Part shown: piece after piece, positions 31,941 to 41,377 of the stretch
Layout of the letters: each line of letters begins with the position of its first letter
Numbering within the stretch: the stretch's first letter is position 1
Assembly (NCBI RefSeq): GCF_030864355.1
Contig: NC_083398.1
Coordinates: forward strand, 1,426,001-1,490,000
Length of the DNA stretch: 64,000 nucleotides
DNA from: Cutaneotrichosporon cavernicola
Lineage: Eukaryota; Basidiomycota; Tremellomycetes; Trichosporonales; Trichosporonaceae
Direction: 5' to 3'
Position numbers and translations under genes: made by a program
The notes under the pieces: generated by a model
What the model saw: the letters and a program-made list of their open reading frames with translations, nothing else
Told to the model about the DNA's origin: nothing
Database searches by the model: none

Positions 31941-33701
31941 ATGGTCATCGACTTCCACGGCCACCAGCACATTGTACTCGCCATCTTCCGGTTCTCAGAC
32001 TCTGCGACGCAGCTGTCGTGGCGAGCGACCTCGCGGTTCTTCCGCGACGCGGCCATGAACCTGCCCGCCCCAGAGCACCTCGTCGTCGACCCGCACAGTG
32101 GACGAATGTTACTGCGAACGCCAGACGGGCATATTCCTCCATCCCTTGTTAGGTGGCTCGCACTGCAGGACTACGGGTTTGAGCGCTCGACCCCAATAAC
32201 AACTCCGTGGCCCGACGAAGATCCAATGCATCTCACAGATTCAGACTACGTCCCTTCCGACGACGGCGACAATGACGATGACATGGATGTCGACGACTTG
32301 GACACTCTCGAGGAGGAAGATCGACGCGCACGTGCAGAGCTGCAAGAGGTTGAGGACTGTCCTTGCTGCCAGAAGTGGGAGGCGGCCATGCTTGCCCAGC
32401 TGCCGGAGGCGAATGCCCAACTCGACCCCATCATTGACTACGCAAGCGAGCTGAAGCGCTACGATCTCGAAATCATGTCCCAACAGCTACTGCGGTGGAG
32501 CCACGAGTTTGAAAAGGAACGCTTCGATGGTATCATTGTACCCAGCGAGTTCAAGCCATACCCCATCCAACAGCCTGGCCCGAAGCCCGTTATTGATCCG
32601 CTCCCTCTTGACGAGGTGGATGACCACGAACACACGCACGAAGTTGCGAATGAGGCTTTCTGGGCCGCGAGGGCGGCACGCATGTCGCGTATCAAGCAGG
32701 CTTTTGAGCACAGTGTCGCCAAGACGCGCGTACTGGATGTTCCGGGCCCTGCAATCTTGCACGGCGTGGAACACTTTACATCCCTCGAGGTGATCCGATA
32801 CGTAGGGCGTTTAGAAATCTCTCCGGCATGGGGCGAATGGACCGCGCCGACACTGGTGCGATTCTTCGACTTGGTTCCACCTCTCGACAAGTGGTGGGAG
32901 CCTGTCAAACTCTACCCGTATATGCCTATCGGTCCCCACGGCATAGATATTGCTCATATGGCCTATCGTTCTGATGTGGATCAGAACCCGTGCCGGCCGG
33001 TCAAGAAGGCTGTTTTCAGCATCAACTACCACCCCGAGCACCCGCATTTGCGCTCGTGTTCAGTCCACCCGGGTCTGCTTTACGACGATTACAACCCTGA
33101 GCTGGAACAGCTCGTGTTCATCCTCGTGCCATCGACTGCCGCGGCACCGCCTCACGCCCTTGGCTGCGAGTTCCACCCAGGTCACCCCTACAACGGTAGG
33201 GAAGAAGGGGAAGACGGGCAATACATCTGTCCCTACAGCGGTAGGGAAGAAGGGGAAGACGGGCAATACATCTGTCACTGCACTGGCTCGGAACCACCTC
33301 TCCAGTTGGATTTCGGGCCCCTAAGCAATCTGGTAGGCATCGCCCTGAAGAATCACCGCGGGATCCTTGACAGTTGGGTGGGACAGCGCGCTCGACCGCG
33401 CGTGACCATCGTGGGCCTCGTTGAGTTGGGAAACGAGGGGCTCGGACTTGTCGATGGGTGGTTCTACAGGGGTGAAGAGCCGTATGATACGCTCAGCACC
33501 GCCGAGCGCCTGTATGCCTGCGCCGCGTTCAATAACATGCAGGACGGGAGGCTGGCGTATCCGAGCTGGAGCGAGTGTGTCGCGCTCGCCAAGCAGTGTA
33601 TGCGGTTTGTGAGTTTGGACGAGTACAAGGCCGAGGTTGGCGAGCGGCAGTTTCATCTCGAGACCGTGTCCCCAGCTGCCCCGCCCGCGGAGGCTTCGTG
33701 A
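31941..33701 (+). CDS. F-box-like protein, lineage-type, with internal 45-bp duplication
   Basis: Intronless 586-aa frame with ATG after CACCCAACCTATC. The N-terminus, HIVLAIFRFSDSATQLSWR, resembles a degenerate F-box-like or fungal beta-rich substrate-receptor start, but this is not certain. An acidic stretch (DDGDNDDDMDVDDLDTLEEE) follows at about residues 112-135, then CPCC and a long region of mixed structure. Around residues 416-445 two copies of a 15-residue unit occur, sharing GREEGEDGQYIC, from an exact-length 45-bp DNA duplication. The C-terminal third (IVGLVELGNEGLG, AERLYACAAFNN) looks globular. Proteins of this style occur as expanded families in Trichosporonales, as I recall; function is unknown. 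No membrane segment is seen, so nuclear or cytosolic. Confidence 0.72.
   Translation: MVIDFHGHQHIVLAIFRFSDSATQLSWRATSRFFRDAAMNLPAPEHLVVDPHSGRMLLRTPDGHIPPSLVRWLALQDYGFERSTPITTPWPDEDPMHLTDSDYVPSDDGDNDDDMDVDDLDTLEEEDRRARAELQEVEDCPCCQKWEAAMLAQLPEANAQLDPIIDYASELKRYDLEIMSQQLLRWSHEFEKERFDGIIVPSEFKPYPIQQPGPKPVIDPLPLDEVDDHEHTHEVANEAFWAARAARMSRIKQAFEHSVAKTRVLDVPGPAILHGVEHFTSLEVIRYVGRLEISPAWGEWTAPTLVRFFDLVPPLDKWWEPVKLYPYMPIGPHGIDIAHMAYRSDVDQNPCRPVKKAVFSINYHPEHPHLRSCSVHPGLLYDDYNPELEQLVFILVPSTAAAPPHALGCEFHPGHPYNGREEGEDGQYICPYSGREEGEDGQYICHCTGSEPPLQLDFGPLSNLVGIALKNHRGILDSWVGQRARPRVTIVGLVELGNEGLGLVDGWFYRGEEPYDTLSTAERLYACAAFNNMQDGRLAYPSWSECVALAKQCMRFVSLDEYKAEVGERQFHLETVSPAAPPAEAS
33186..33275 (+). repeat. 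45-bp tandem duplication in coding sequence
   Basis: Units at 33186-33230 and 33231-33275 are almost identical and keep the frame. They encode two consecutive 15-residue repeats containing GREEGEDGQYIC. Confidence 0.92.
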
Positions 33702-35035
33702 GCCATGTAGTCACCTTATGCATTGCGTCCTGTCGTTGCTTGTCAGTGGTAGCCACAGAGACTGTTAGGTTGAATGACCGCCCGTTCATCTTGGGCAGAG
33801 CGGGTATGTATGAGAAGCAATCAGTCGCGGGTGCACGTACACTCATCTCCAGCAATTGCTGCATGTAGAATCCTGCTTGGGGTGCTGGCACGCACCTCTG
33901 GTACGTCCTACTATATTCTTCTCGATGGCAACGGATGCAGATATCCACAAGCAGATCCATGTCTGCTCTCTGGCGTCAGTAGGCTTCAACTGCAACTCAC
34001 TTGTACGCCATCGGTGTGGGCGACATTTGCCCATTTTGGAGGCCATAGATGCCGTTATCGCAGAGCCGACGTGGGAGCTCAGATTCCAAACAGGCGGGGC
34101 CACCTCGTGTGCTCCACACTGTGTGTGTACTTGGTATGTAGGTAGGTAGAGGCTTACGGGTTTGTCACAGGGTTGTGAGAATGGGACGGCTCGGGCGGCC
34201 GATCGGGAGGGCGCGTTGGCGGTGTGGAAGGGTGCAAGGTGCTTGGACGAACGCTCGCACGGCCTTGGGGACTCACTCGGGCCTCTGGACTCAGGCGAGC
34301 GGCTCCACATGGGCGGCCCTCACCTCGTCGTCCATGACCTCTTTGACGACCCGCTTGACATACCCGCCCGACACGTCCGAGCTATACCGCCGCTGACAGT
34401 ACTGGCATGTCCACGACTCGGTGGCGAGGGGACCGACGCAGAGGCCTGAGATCAGCTTTGATAGAGGGGTTCGTACTGGAATAGTGCGGGAGAGAGTCGC
34501 AGACAGGCCGGCCGCGTGGGACGATGCCGAAGGTGAAGGGGGGTGGGGAGGGGGACATGGACATAGTATGGGAGTGGTGGGAGTGATGGGAGTGGTGGAT
34601 GTGGTGGATGTGACTGTGATGCGGGAAGGTTGAGGTATTAGGATAAGGATTGAGTGGACTATGCCTTTGTAACCCCTGTATGCCAAGTTCAAGTGCAAGT
34701 TTGTTGATTGATGCATTTCAGGCACTGATCCGGAAACGAGTGCCCGAATCTCGGTCCAACGGTTACCCGCCCCCGATCACCTGACTTTTGATAATCAATC
34801 TGTAATCGAGTGTGGCGGATGGTCTGTGCTGCATGCTGCAAACAAATCGAGTGTGGCAGCTGATTCAGCTGATTCAGTTGATTGAAAGCAGCATCATCCT
34901 TGGACTCTCGCTCCGCTCGCGACTCTAGACATGGACATTTATATGCAGAATCTATTGTGGTGGTAGTACATTATGAAATCTAGTGTAGTGTAATGCAGTG
35001 TAGTGTAGTGTAGTGTAGCGCGCTTCCCTGTCCAT
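33702..35035. other. Intergenic with a weak minus-strand coding candidate
   Basis: A minus-strand frame around 34310-34720 contains WTCQYCQRRYSSDV, followed by a charged helix YVKRVVKEVMDDEVRAAHVE, and could be part of a small gene. I could not build a start and stop with supported introns. The right end has a TAGTG pentamer array (about 34980-35019) next to the PHO89 stop. Confidence 0.3.
34980..35019. repeat. TAGTG pentanucleotide repeat
   Basis: About eight units of TAGTG with two variants, lying in the presumed 3' UTR of the PHO89-like gene. Confidence 0.85.
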
Positions 35036-36994
35036 TTACCAATGGGGCGCGTTGATGAAGAGACCGAGAAGGCATCCCGCAGCAGTACCAGCGACGGGGA
35101 CGGTAAGGACCCATCCGAGGATGATCCAGCCGAAAGCCTTCCAGTTGACGGCCTTGACGCCACCGCTGCACAGGCCGACACCCATAGTCGCTCCCGCGAG
35201 GCACATGGTTGACGAGACGGGAATACCGTACTGCGACGCAAGGAGGACGCAGAGCGACGCGCCAAACTGCATCGAGAAACCACGCGAGGGCGAGTGCAGG
35301 GTAAGGCGGTTTCCGAGTGCCGACATGATGTTGTAGCCGTAAGTTGCGAGGCCAATGACAATCCAAGCACCACCGAAAACGAGAACCCAAGTAGGAGTGG
35401 GGGTCGACGCCTCGAGCTTCTTGCCCTCGGACCAGATAAAGTAGATAGCCGAGAGGGGGCCGACAGCGTTCGAGACGTCGTTGGCACCGTGAGCAAACGA
35501 GTTGACGCAAGCAGTAAGGACCTGGAGGTAGGTGTAGAGGTGCTCGGTGTCGTTGTCGTACTGGTGGGCAAGCTTGTGGATCTCGCGGAGGTGGGCGGCA
35601 GTCTTCTCATCCTTCATCTGGTGGGCGTGGACGTCGTAGTTGGATCCCTTGGTCACGGCCTTGATGGCACGCTTGCCGAGGATGAGGAGGTTGCGGGGGA
35701 GGATCCATGAACCGACAATCTCGTCCTTGTTCTCGACCTCTTCGAGGGGAACCGAGGCGCGGGGAGCGGGGGGAGCATTCGTCTCGACCTGGCCAGCCTC
35801 AATGTCCTTGACCTTCTCATTTGACGTGTTCGAGTGTGAGTCGGCAACGGCAATGGCAGTCTCGGCAACAGGAGCCTCCGAGTTGAGAGCGGGAGCGTCG
35901 TGGTCGTGCTCGGCCTCAGCGTCGTCACGGCCGTAAACACGGTAGTCGGGACCAACGGGGGTAGACATGTCGGCGGGCATCTCGGGGACGGGGCGCTTCC
36001 AGAGGAGGGGGCCGAGCGCCATGTGCCACCAACGGAGCGACCAGTCCTTGCGGATGACCTTGGCGTAGACGTAGGGAAGCCAAAAGACGATGGAAAGGAG
36101 GGCAACAACAAAGGCAGTCATGCAGATGGCAATGGCCTGGGTCGTGCTGCTGAGCTTGTCGAGCTTGAGGCCCGGCGAACCCTTGTAGACAATCGACATG
36201 GTGAGGACCGCGATGACGGTGAAGAAGTAGATGGGCGAGAGGTACATGGCCTCTGTTTTTGTCAGCATTTGTTTCTATATTCCCGAGAAGCTTCAAATAC
36301 TCACTGCGAGTAGAGTCCTTGCGGTCAAGAACGGCATACTTGGTGATCAGGTAAATGGTCGAGGCGAAACCGGCCGAGATGGCGGGAGCAATACCAAAGC
36401 CAGCAAAGATGGTGGCAAGGCCCTTACCACCGTTCCAACCCCACTGCACACCGGCTGGGCCACCGACGGCGACACCGACACCGGCGAGGGCAGCGACGAG
36501 AGAGTAGGTAGTCGAGACTGGCCAAGAGTTCTTGGTGGCAATCATGAGCCACGTAGCCGAGGTGACGAGGGCACAGGTAAACGCCAGCATCTCAATGCCG
36601 TAGTTGCCACGGAACAGGGAGAGGGTGATGATACCGTTCTTGATGGTGTTGGTCACCTTTGCGCCGACAAGCACGGCACCCAAGAACTCGAAGATGGCAG
36701 CGAGCACACATGCCTGACGCATGGTGAGCGAACGTGATGCCACCGAGGTAGCGAACGAGTTGGCAACTGGTCGGTTAGTCATATGCACAGGCCAAAACGG
36801 GGGCGAAGAGGTGAGGTGGCGGGAGGTCGTGTGAGCAGGGTGGCGATCACACGATCACACGCTGCTCACACGACCTCGCCATTTCACCTCGCCACGAAAC
36901 ACTCACCATCGTTGGCACCGATGTTATAGGCATCGAGACCGGCGAACACCAAGGCGATACCAAAGATGTAGTCGTACTGGTGGAGCTTGGGCAT
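35036..36994 (-). CDS. PHO89: Na+/phosphate symporter Pho89 (PiT family)
   Basis: High-affinity plasma-membrane phosphate transporter using Na+. The exons are 36907-36994, 36305-36766 and 35036-36252 (588 aa; yeast Pho89 is 574). The two inverted PiT signatures are both intact: GANDVANSFATSV (split by intron 1 in the codon after GAND) and FAHGANDVSNAVGPLSAIY. Hydrophobic halves flank a cytosolic loop of about 200 aa that is acidic and Ala/Pro-rich. The start MPKLHQYDYIFGIALVFAG is typical. Intron 1 (140 nt) contains a strong inverted repeat. No clear CACGTG Pho4 box is seen nearby. A decayed copy of exon 1 lies in opposite orientation 440 bp upstream. Confidence 0.95.
36823..36877. repeat. 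Inverted repeat in PHO89 intron 1
   Basis: Perfect 16-bp arms: GAGGTCGTGTGAGCAG at 36823-36838 and its complement at 36862-36877, with a 23-nt loop. The flanks GGCGAAGAGGTGAGGTGGCG and CGCCATTTCACCTCGCC extend the stem imperfectly. It would form a long hairpin in the pre-mRNA between donor and acceptor. Confidence 0.9.
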
Positions 36995-37436
36995 GTTTGT
37001 GAGGCGCTCAGTGAGCGGTTTTGCTAGACCAGACGAAAGAGGTGGGAGAGGTTGAGAGGTTGGGATGGATGAGATGATGCCTCTGTCTTGCCTTTAGAGG
37101 GATCACACGACCACTCACACAACCGAGTCACACGACGGCTCTACGGTGGCACGGCCTCTTTGGCGCGCATACACACACAACAAGTTTGCACTCATCCGGT
37201 TCAGTTTCTCCAGTGGAAATATTCTCATTCGTCGTGCTACGAACGTGTACACACACGTTCGTGGATAACAGCTTGGCGGACTGACAAAGTCTTGGCAAAC
37301 ATCAGGCACGACACAGAGGTCCCAAGGGCCGGTGCCCCAGGGCCGTTGGTCTCATGGAATTGAGGTTGCGGCCGCAACATGTCATTCATCCCCCACCTCC
37401 CCACTTCCCTTGTATCGTAGCTCCTGACAGCATAGC
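36995..37436. other. PHO89 upstream region
   Basis: Promoter region of PHO89 up to the exon-1 relic. It contains a near-palindromic ACGTGTACACACACGT around 37243. No gene is seen. Confidence 0.4.
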
Positions 37437-37700
37437 ATGCCCAAGCTCCGCCAGTATATCTTTGATATTGCCTTGGTTTCCCCTTCTGGGATACAACACC
37501 GGAAGAGTGGCAAGAGTGGCCAGTGCCTCTTGATTTGTACCTCGTTTCGAGCCGTTCTTCCCAAACAATGCAGGGGTACGGCTCTTCCGGCTGTCCCTGT
37601 CCGGATCATAAACCTTCAGGGGTCAAAGATTCCTGCCAAGCACAATCGCAATCTTACCGCCGGCGACGGAACAACTTGTACAAGACTTGCCAAACTTCAC
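37437..37700 (+). pseudogene. Decayed inverted copy of PHO89 5' coding region
   Basis: The plus strand from 37437 reads ATGCCCAAGCTCCGCCAGT, which matches the start of PHO89 exon 1 except for one base. After a 6-base deletion it continues to match through ATCTTTG-TAT-GCCTTGGT with a few substitutions, mostly transitions. The translation MPKLRQYIFDIALV mirrors MPKLHQYDYIFGIALV. Weaker similarity seems to run on for about 200 bp (AACACCGG for AACATCGG, then TACCTCG, then CCAAGCACAATC). The reading frame is lost and no PiT signature survives. It lies head-to-head with PHO89. The first 45 bp are convincing; the rest is a by-eye alignment. Confidence 0.65.
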
Positions 37701-38278
37701 AATTGAGGTACGCGACTTGTTGAGCTTGTTGATGGACCCGGTGGTTTGATGCCATCTTTAGCCATTGGCTCTTGGCGAGAAATTTAGTGAACGTGGGTAC
37801 AGGTACAGTAACGCCGGGGTGACAGATCAGCAGAAATCGTAGTAGGAATTCAGAGGTATTTCAGAACAAGCATACCCGTGCCAGCCATCCAGCCATTGGT
37901 CACTGGCTTATATGAGCACCAGTTTGCTGTGGTGACAGGTGTATAACAAGTTGATTTCAGAGTGATGGCTATAGAGGGGCTTGTCTGGCTTGTAGTGACT
38001 AGGACAGGGAACCCGGAGGAATCAATCACGCCGCAAATGCGCAAATGGGGTTCATTCCCGTCGATCAGCCGCCACGAGGGCCAGCAAGCCACGAGGTGAG
38101 AAGTGATTTGAGTGATTTGACCCCGCTCAATCCAAGCAAGGCATATCCTCGGTCTACGTCATGAGCCTAGCCCATCATCTCGAACAAAGCCTCTCGAGCT
38201 CACGCTCCTATAGCGTCAGACACTGATCCAAACAGCTATCTCGGTGTCTGCTTATCCTGCACCCCACCCAACTGGTGC
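37701..38278. other. Intergenic
   Basis: No gene is supported. An irregular AT/GC mix, with no repeat beyond a short GTGATTTGA duplication near 38101-38120. Confidence 0.35.
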
Positions 38279-38505
38279 TTGGTGCAGATCAAGAACGCGG
38301 TCGCGCACTCGTGCCCGCCATGCGAGGCGCGTCACATACCCTGCTCGAACAGTGGTATGGTCGTAGCGTGGACTGCTGAAATCCATCGTGTTCCGCGACT
38401 ACGTCATGGACGCGTACTTTGTGATCTGCACGCCGTATTGGGATCTCTGGAGGAGTGGCAGCTCCAGGAGGCGGAACGGTGGGAGCGGGAGTACGAACGA
38501 ATACG

Positions 38506-38594
<89 letters not shown>

Positions 38595-39930
38595 CAGGAG
38601 CAGGAGCAGGCAGGAGCAGAAACGGATACAGCGAGAACAGGAACGCGAACCGCTATGGTTGGAACAGTAGCAAGAACGACTGAGGAGAGTGCGATAACGG
38701 GAGCAAAGTCTGTGGGAGCAAGAGCAAGAGCGACTGCTGCGAGAGCAAGAGGACGAGCGCCTACGGTGTGGAGTGGAGGAATAATGTCGGGAAGCGGCAA
38801 CGTTGGACGAGGAGGAGGAGCGGGAGCGGCGTCGACTGGAGCACCTCAACCAGCCTCTCCTCATGGCCCATCCTGACCCAGCTGCACCACCCCCAGTCGT
38901 GGCACAGCAAGCACAGGAGCCATCTGTTATTCCAACATGTGAGGCGCATGACCCGCTGCCACAACAGCCACTGCCCCATATAGGTTGCGGCCACGTCTTT
39001 TGCCCCGCCTCAAAAATCCCCTCCGCGCCAAGACTCGTCGTCTATTGTCTTTTGAACTCGCCCGATCTGGTCAGGTCTGAAGTGGAGCCCCAGCCCGATC
39101 AAGCGGCCGCCACAGACGCCCCGACCTCAGCCCCAAGCTTAACGGTCACGTCGGTGACAGCCGCACAGGGCCCCTTGGTGACTGACCCGGTGCGTGAGTA
39201 CGCCCGACGCTTGGGCCACTGCGCCCCGACTGCTCGCTGCCTTAGTGGCTGATGCGTCACGTGTGTTGAGCTCGCCGTCGCACTGGAACCGCTCGCACCT
39301 CTTAAATCGCTCGAACCGCCCGAGATAGAAACGTGGGAGGCCTTGTCGAGAACTGCACCAGCGCGTCCGAAGGCACACCCACCGTCTCCAACCTTTCACT
39401 CTCTCGCTCCTCACTCCTCCTCGGACGGGCGATACTGTGAGAGGGGAAAGATACACCCCATCGGGCCTCCCCACACCCCCGGCGACACAGCATGGGCCGG
39501 GAAGCAGTTCGTCACAGCCGCTGGATTGGCCGACGCTGGATGGGTCAGCACCTGATACGTCGCCAACACTCCTTGAACCGGACCCACGACCAGCCGCTTT
39601 CCTCCTGTCGGCCGAGGACCCCGCCTTCCTTTTTGCTGCTCCAGAGGCTCGGACCAGGTGTAGCGCGATCTTGAACAGAATCCGCGCCCTGGTTGAACGC
39701 GAGAGATGGCTCGCTTGGCGGTACGAGTCGATACTAGAACGCGAGGTGTCCGTAGCTCGCTTATGCTTCTCGCCTCCATGCTGACCATTCCCGCGCCGAG
39801 ATTGACGCACTCATCTCCGAGCAAAACCAGGTGGCAACGGATAGGGCAGCGTTCATTCAGCTCCGGGACGAGACTTATGCTGCGTGGGAGTTACACACGG
39901 CCGGCACTGACGGGGGTGGGAGAGCTTGAC
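38279..39930 (+). pseudogene. Broken Gln/Glu-rich coiled-coil locus, RING-like remnants
   Basis: The locus keeps coding character but not one frame. The first part has paired cysteines (CPPCEARHIPC), then a helix LEEWQLQEAERWEREYERI that runs into a (GAGCAG)n Glu-Gln repeat at 38508-38635. Two 4-bp GCAG insertions in the repeat shift the frame. In the shifted frame a coiled coil continues (QERLRRVR, then LWEQEQERLLREQEDERLR, then LDEEEERERRRLEHLNQPL). It is interrupted by TAG 38668, TAA 38695 and TAA 38782, each one C-to-T step from CAG or CAA. Further on come CGHVFC, a Pro-rich part, and a second coiled coil (RALVERERWLAWRYESILERE spliced to IDALISEQNQVATDRAAF) ending at TGA about 39930. It may be a pseudogene, or a gene with introns and repeats I cannot resolve. 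Confidence 0.45.
38508..38635 (+). repeat. GAGCAG hexanucleotide repeat
   Basis: About 20 units of GAGCAG, encoding Glu-Gln in one frame. The last third is interrupted by two GCAG insertions that shift frame. Confidence 0.93.
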
Positions 39931-40074
39931 GAGCGTGGGGAAGGCGGATTGTACGGTGTGAAGCAGTGTTGTATGTATCCCACGGTGCGAAGGTCTTAGT
40001 CCATTGACCCATTGACATTCACTTACAATTTGCTCTTCTACCACTTTCCCACTCTCCACCTCAATCACTCTCCC

Positions 40075-40635
40075 ATGGTTCTGGACAACGTTGCCCTGCC
40101 CGAGGATTGCCAGAGTAACCAGGCCGCCTCGACGTCGGCGTTGACGTTTCCACCGCTGCACATCAGCGTATCCCAGGAAACTGCTACAAACGGGGACACC
40201 AAGATGTACGACGCGGACAGCTCAATGCAGTACCAGCCCGCGTACGGTCCCAAGACCGACACCGACACGTACTCATACACTGCGATCGTGGGCTCTTACC
40301 CCCAGTACAACTCTTACAGCCAGCAGTATCCGTCCTTCAACCAGAACTACAGCCAGGCCTACACCCCGTCCTACACTCCCAACTACAGTCCCGCTTACAG
40401 CGGCACCTACAACTCATACCCTGGCACGCCTTCAAACGCCACCTTTGTCCCAACGTACAACTACGCTCCGTACACCTCCAACCCGGCGGCGTACTCGTTC
40501 GCGTCGCCGACCTACGGGGCCAGCTCCACATACGTTGCTCCCGACCGCCCGACCGCCGTCGACCACCAATCGCCTTGGCCGCCCTGCCCTGGGAACCGGG
40601 CTCGACTTGACTCCGGCGGTGAGTTGAGGATCTGA
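40075..40635 (+). CDS. Tyr/Ser/Pro-rich prion-like protein
   Basis: A 186-aa frame with ATG in TCTCCCATGG. No known domain. The first 45 residues are mixed (MVLDNVALPEDCQSNQAAST). From about residue 60 to 160 it is dominated by Tyr, Ser, Pro, Asn and Gln with repeated NYSQAYTPSYTPNYSPAYS, like the low-complexity domains of FUS/EWS-type proteins that form condensates. No signal peptide or membrane segment is present. The last 25 residues change to Pro/Arg/Gly composition (WPPCPGNRARLDSGGELRI), which suggests an unrecognised intron near 40560 or an incomplete model. Codon use is consistent with real genes nearby (strong C-ending bias, TAC, AAC). Confidence 0.6.
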   Translation: MVLDNVALPEDCQSNQAASTSALTFPPLHISVSQETATNGDTKMYDADSSMQYQPAYGPKTDTDTYSYTAIVGSYPQYNSYSQQYPSFNQNYSQAYTPSYTPNYSPAYSGTYNSYPGTPSNATFVPTYNYAPYTSNPAAYSFASPTYGASSTYVAPDRPTAVDHQSPWPPCPGNRARLDSGGELRI

Positions 40636-41377
40636 GGATGGGCGCGCTGATGAAAGGTCCGTGTGTTGCTACGCTCAACAGGGCTGGTGCCATTGTTTGC
40701 TGCCACTGCGGCTACCGGTTCTAGTGGGTTGAATTGGATTGGGATGAATGACTGACTCTGTTTCACAGGTTGAGTCGACTCAGTTTCTGCAACCGCAACG
40801 TGCTGTGCTAGTTATAATCCCCTAGACGTTACCCAGAAGCCCAGAGCGCGTGCTCCGACGCGTGGTGGGCTGGCTGGTACAGTACTGCCACTGGTGTTGT
40901 TGGTCGATGCGGGTTTATGTACGAGTATGCATGTGTTAATGGGACAATGGCACCTGACATGGTAGCTGAACCATGCGAGATTGACCAAGCAAGGTTGGAG
41001 TGAGAAGGCCACGATCATCTGTTGTGGCGACAGTGCGCCATGCCCAGTTGGCCAAACGGAGACGCCCACAGGAGAAGGTTGGAACAATTGCAATTGGAAC
41101 ATCCATGTTTCGAACTGTGTTTATGAGCTGTTGCGCGGCGCGTTCCGAGTTTCCGCAATATGGTCACGGATCGATGGGGATTCTTTCTCTGGCAGTCACT
41201 GCCTTGCGAGACCAAATGGCCCATTCATGCTTTGTAGCAGGGATCGAGATCTCGAACAGAGCCGTGTATATTTGGTCCGCGGAGTATCTCCGACCTCCGC
41301 CTTCCACAACCTCCACCACCTCCACTCACAACTTCGACTTGATCGGACTTTTCCGCTCACCATCATCTTTACCCACC
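40636..41377. other. Intergenic, TACO1 promoter
   Basis: Contains the 3' flank of the Tyr-rich ORF and the promoter and leader of the next gene. A CT/CA-rich leader precedes 41378. No gene is seen. Confidence 0.4.

Noticed and set aside
38508..38635. Regular repeat considered as a CRISPR-like array
   Set aside because: It is a continuous hexanucleotide microsatellite without spacers, in a eukaryotic coding region.
5904..38784. Idea that TAG/TAA are read as glutamine in this genome
   Set aside because: Well-supported genes here end with TAG or TAA at the family-expected C-terminus (ATP23, SAPS, AAAP, TACO1). A general code change is therefore excluded; the stops at 5904 and 38668-38784 are local anomalies.
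38388..38876. Ser/Arg-repeat and Gly/Ala-repeat frames across the GAGCAG repeat
   Set aside because: A perfect hexamer repeat is open in several frames. Only the Glu-Gln frame joins helix-forming sequence on its left side.
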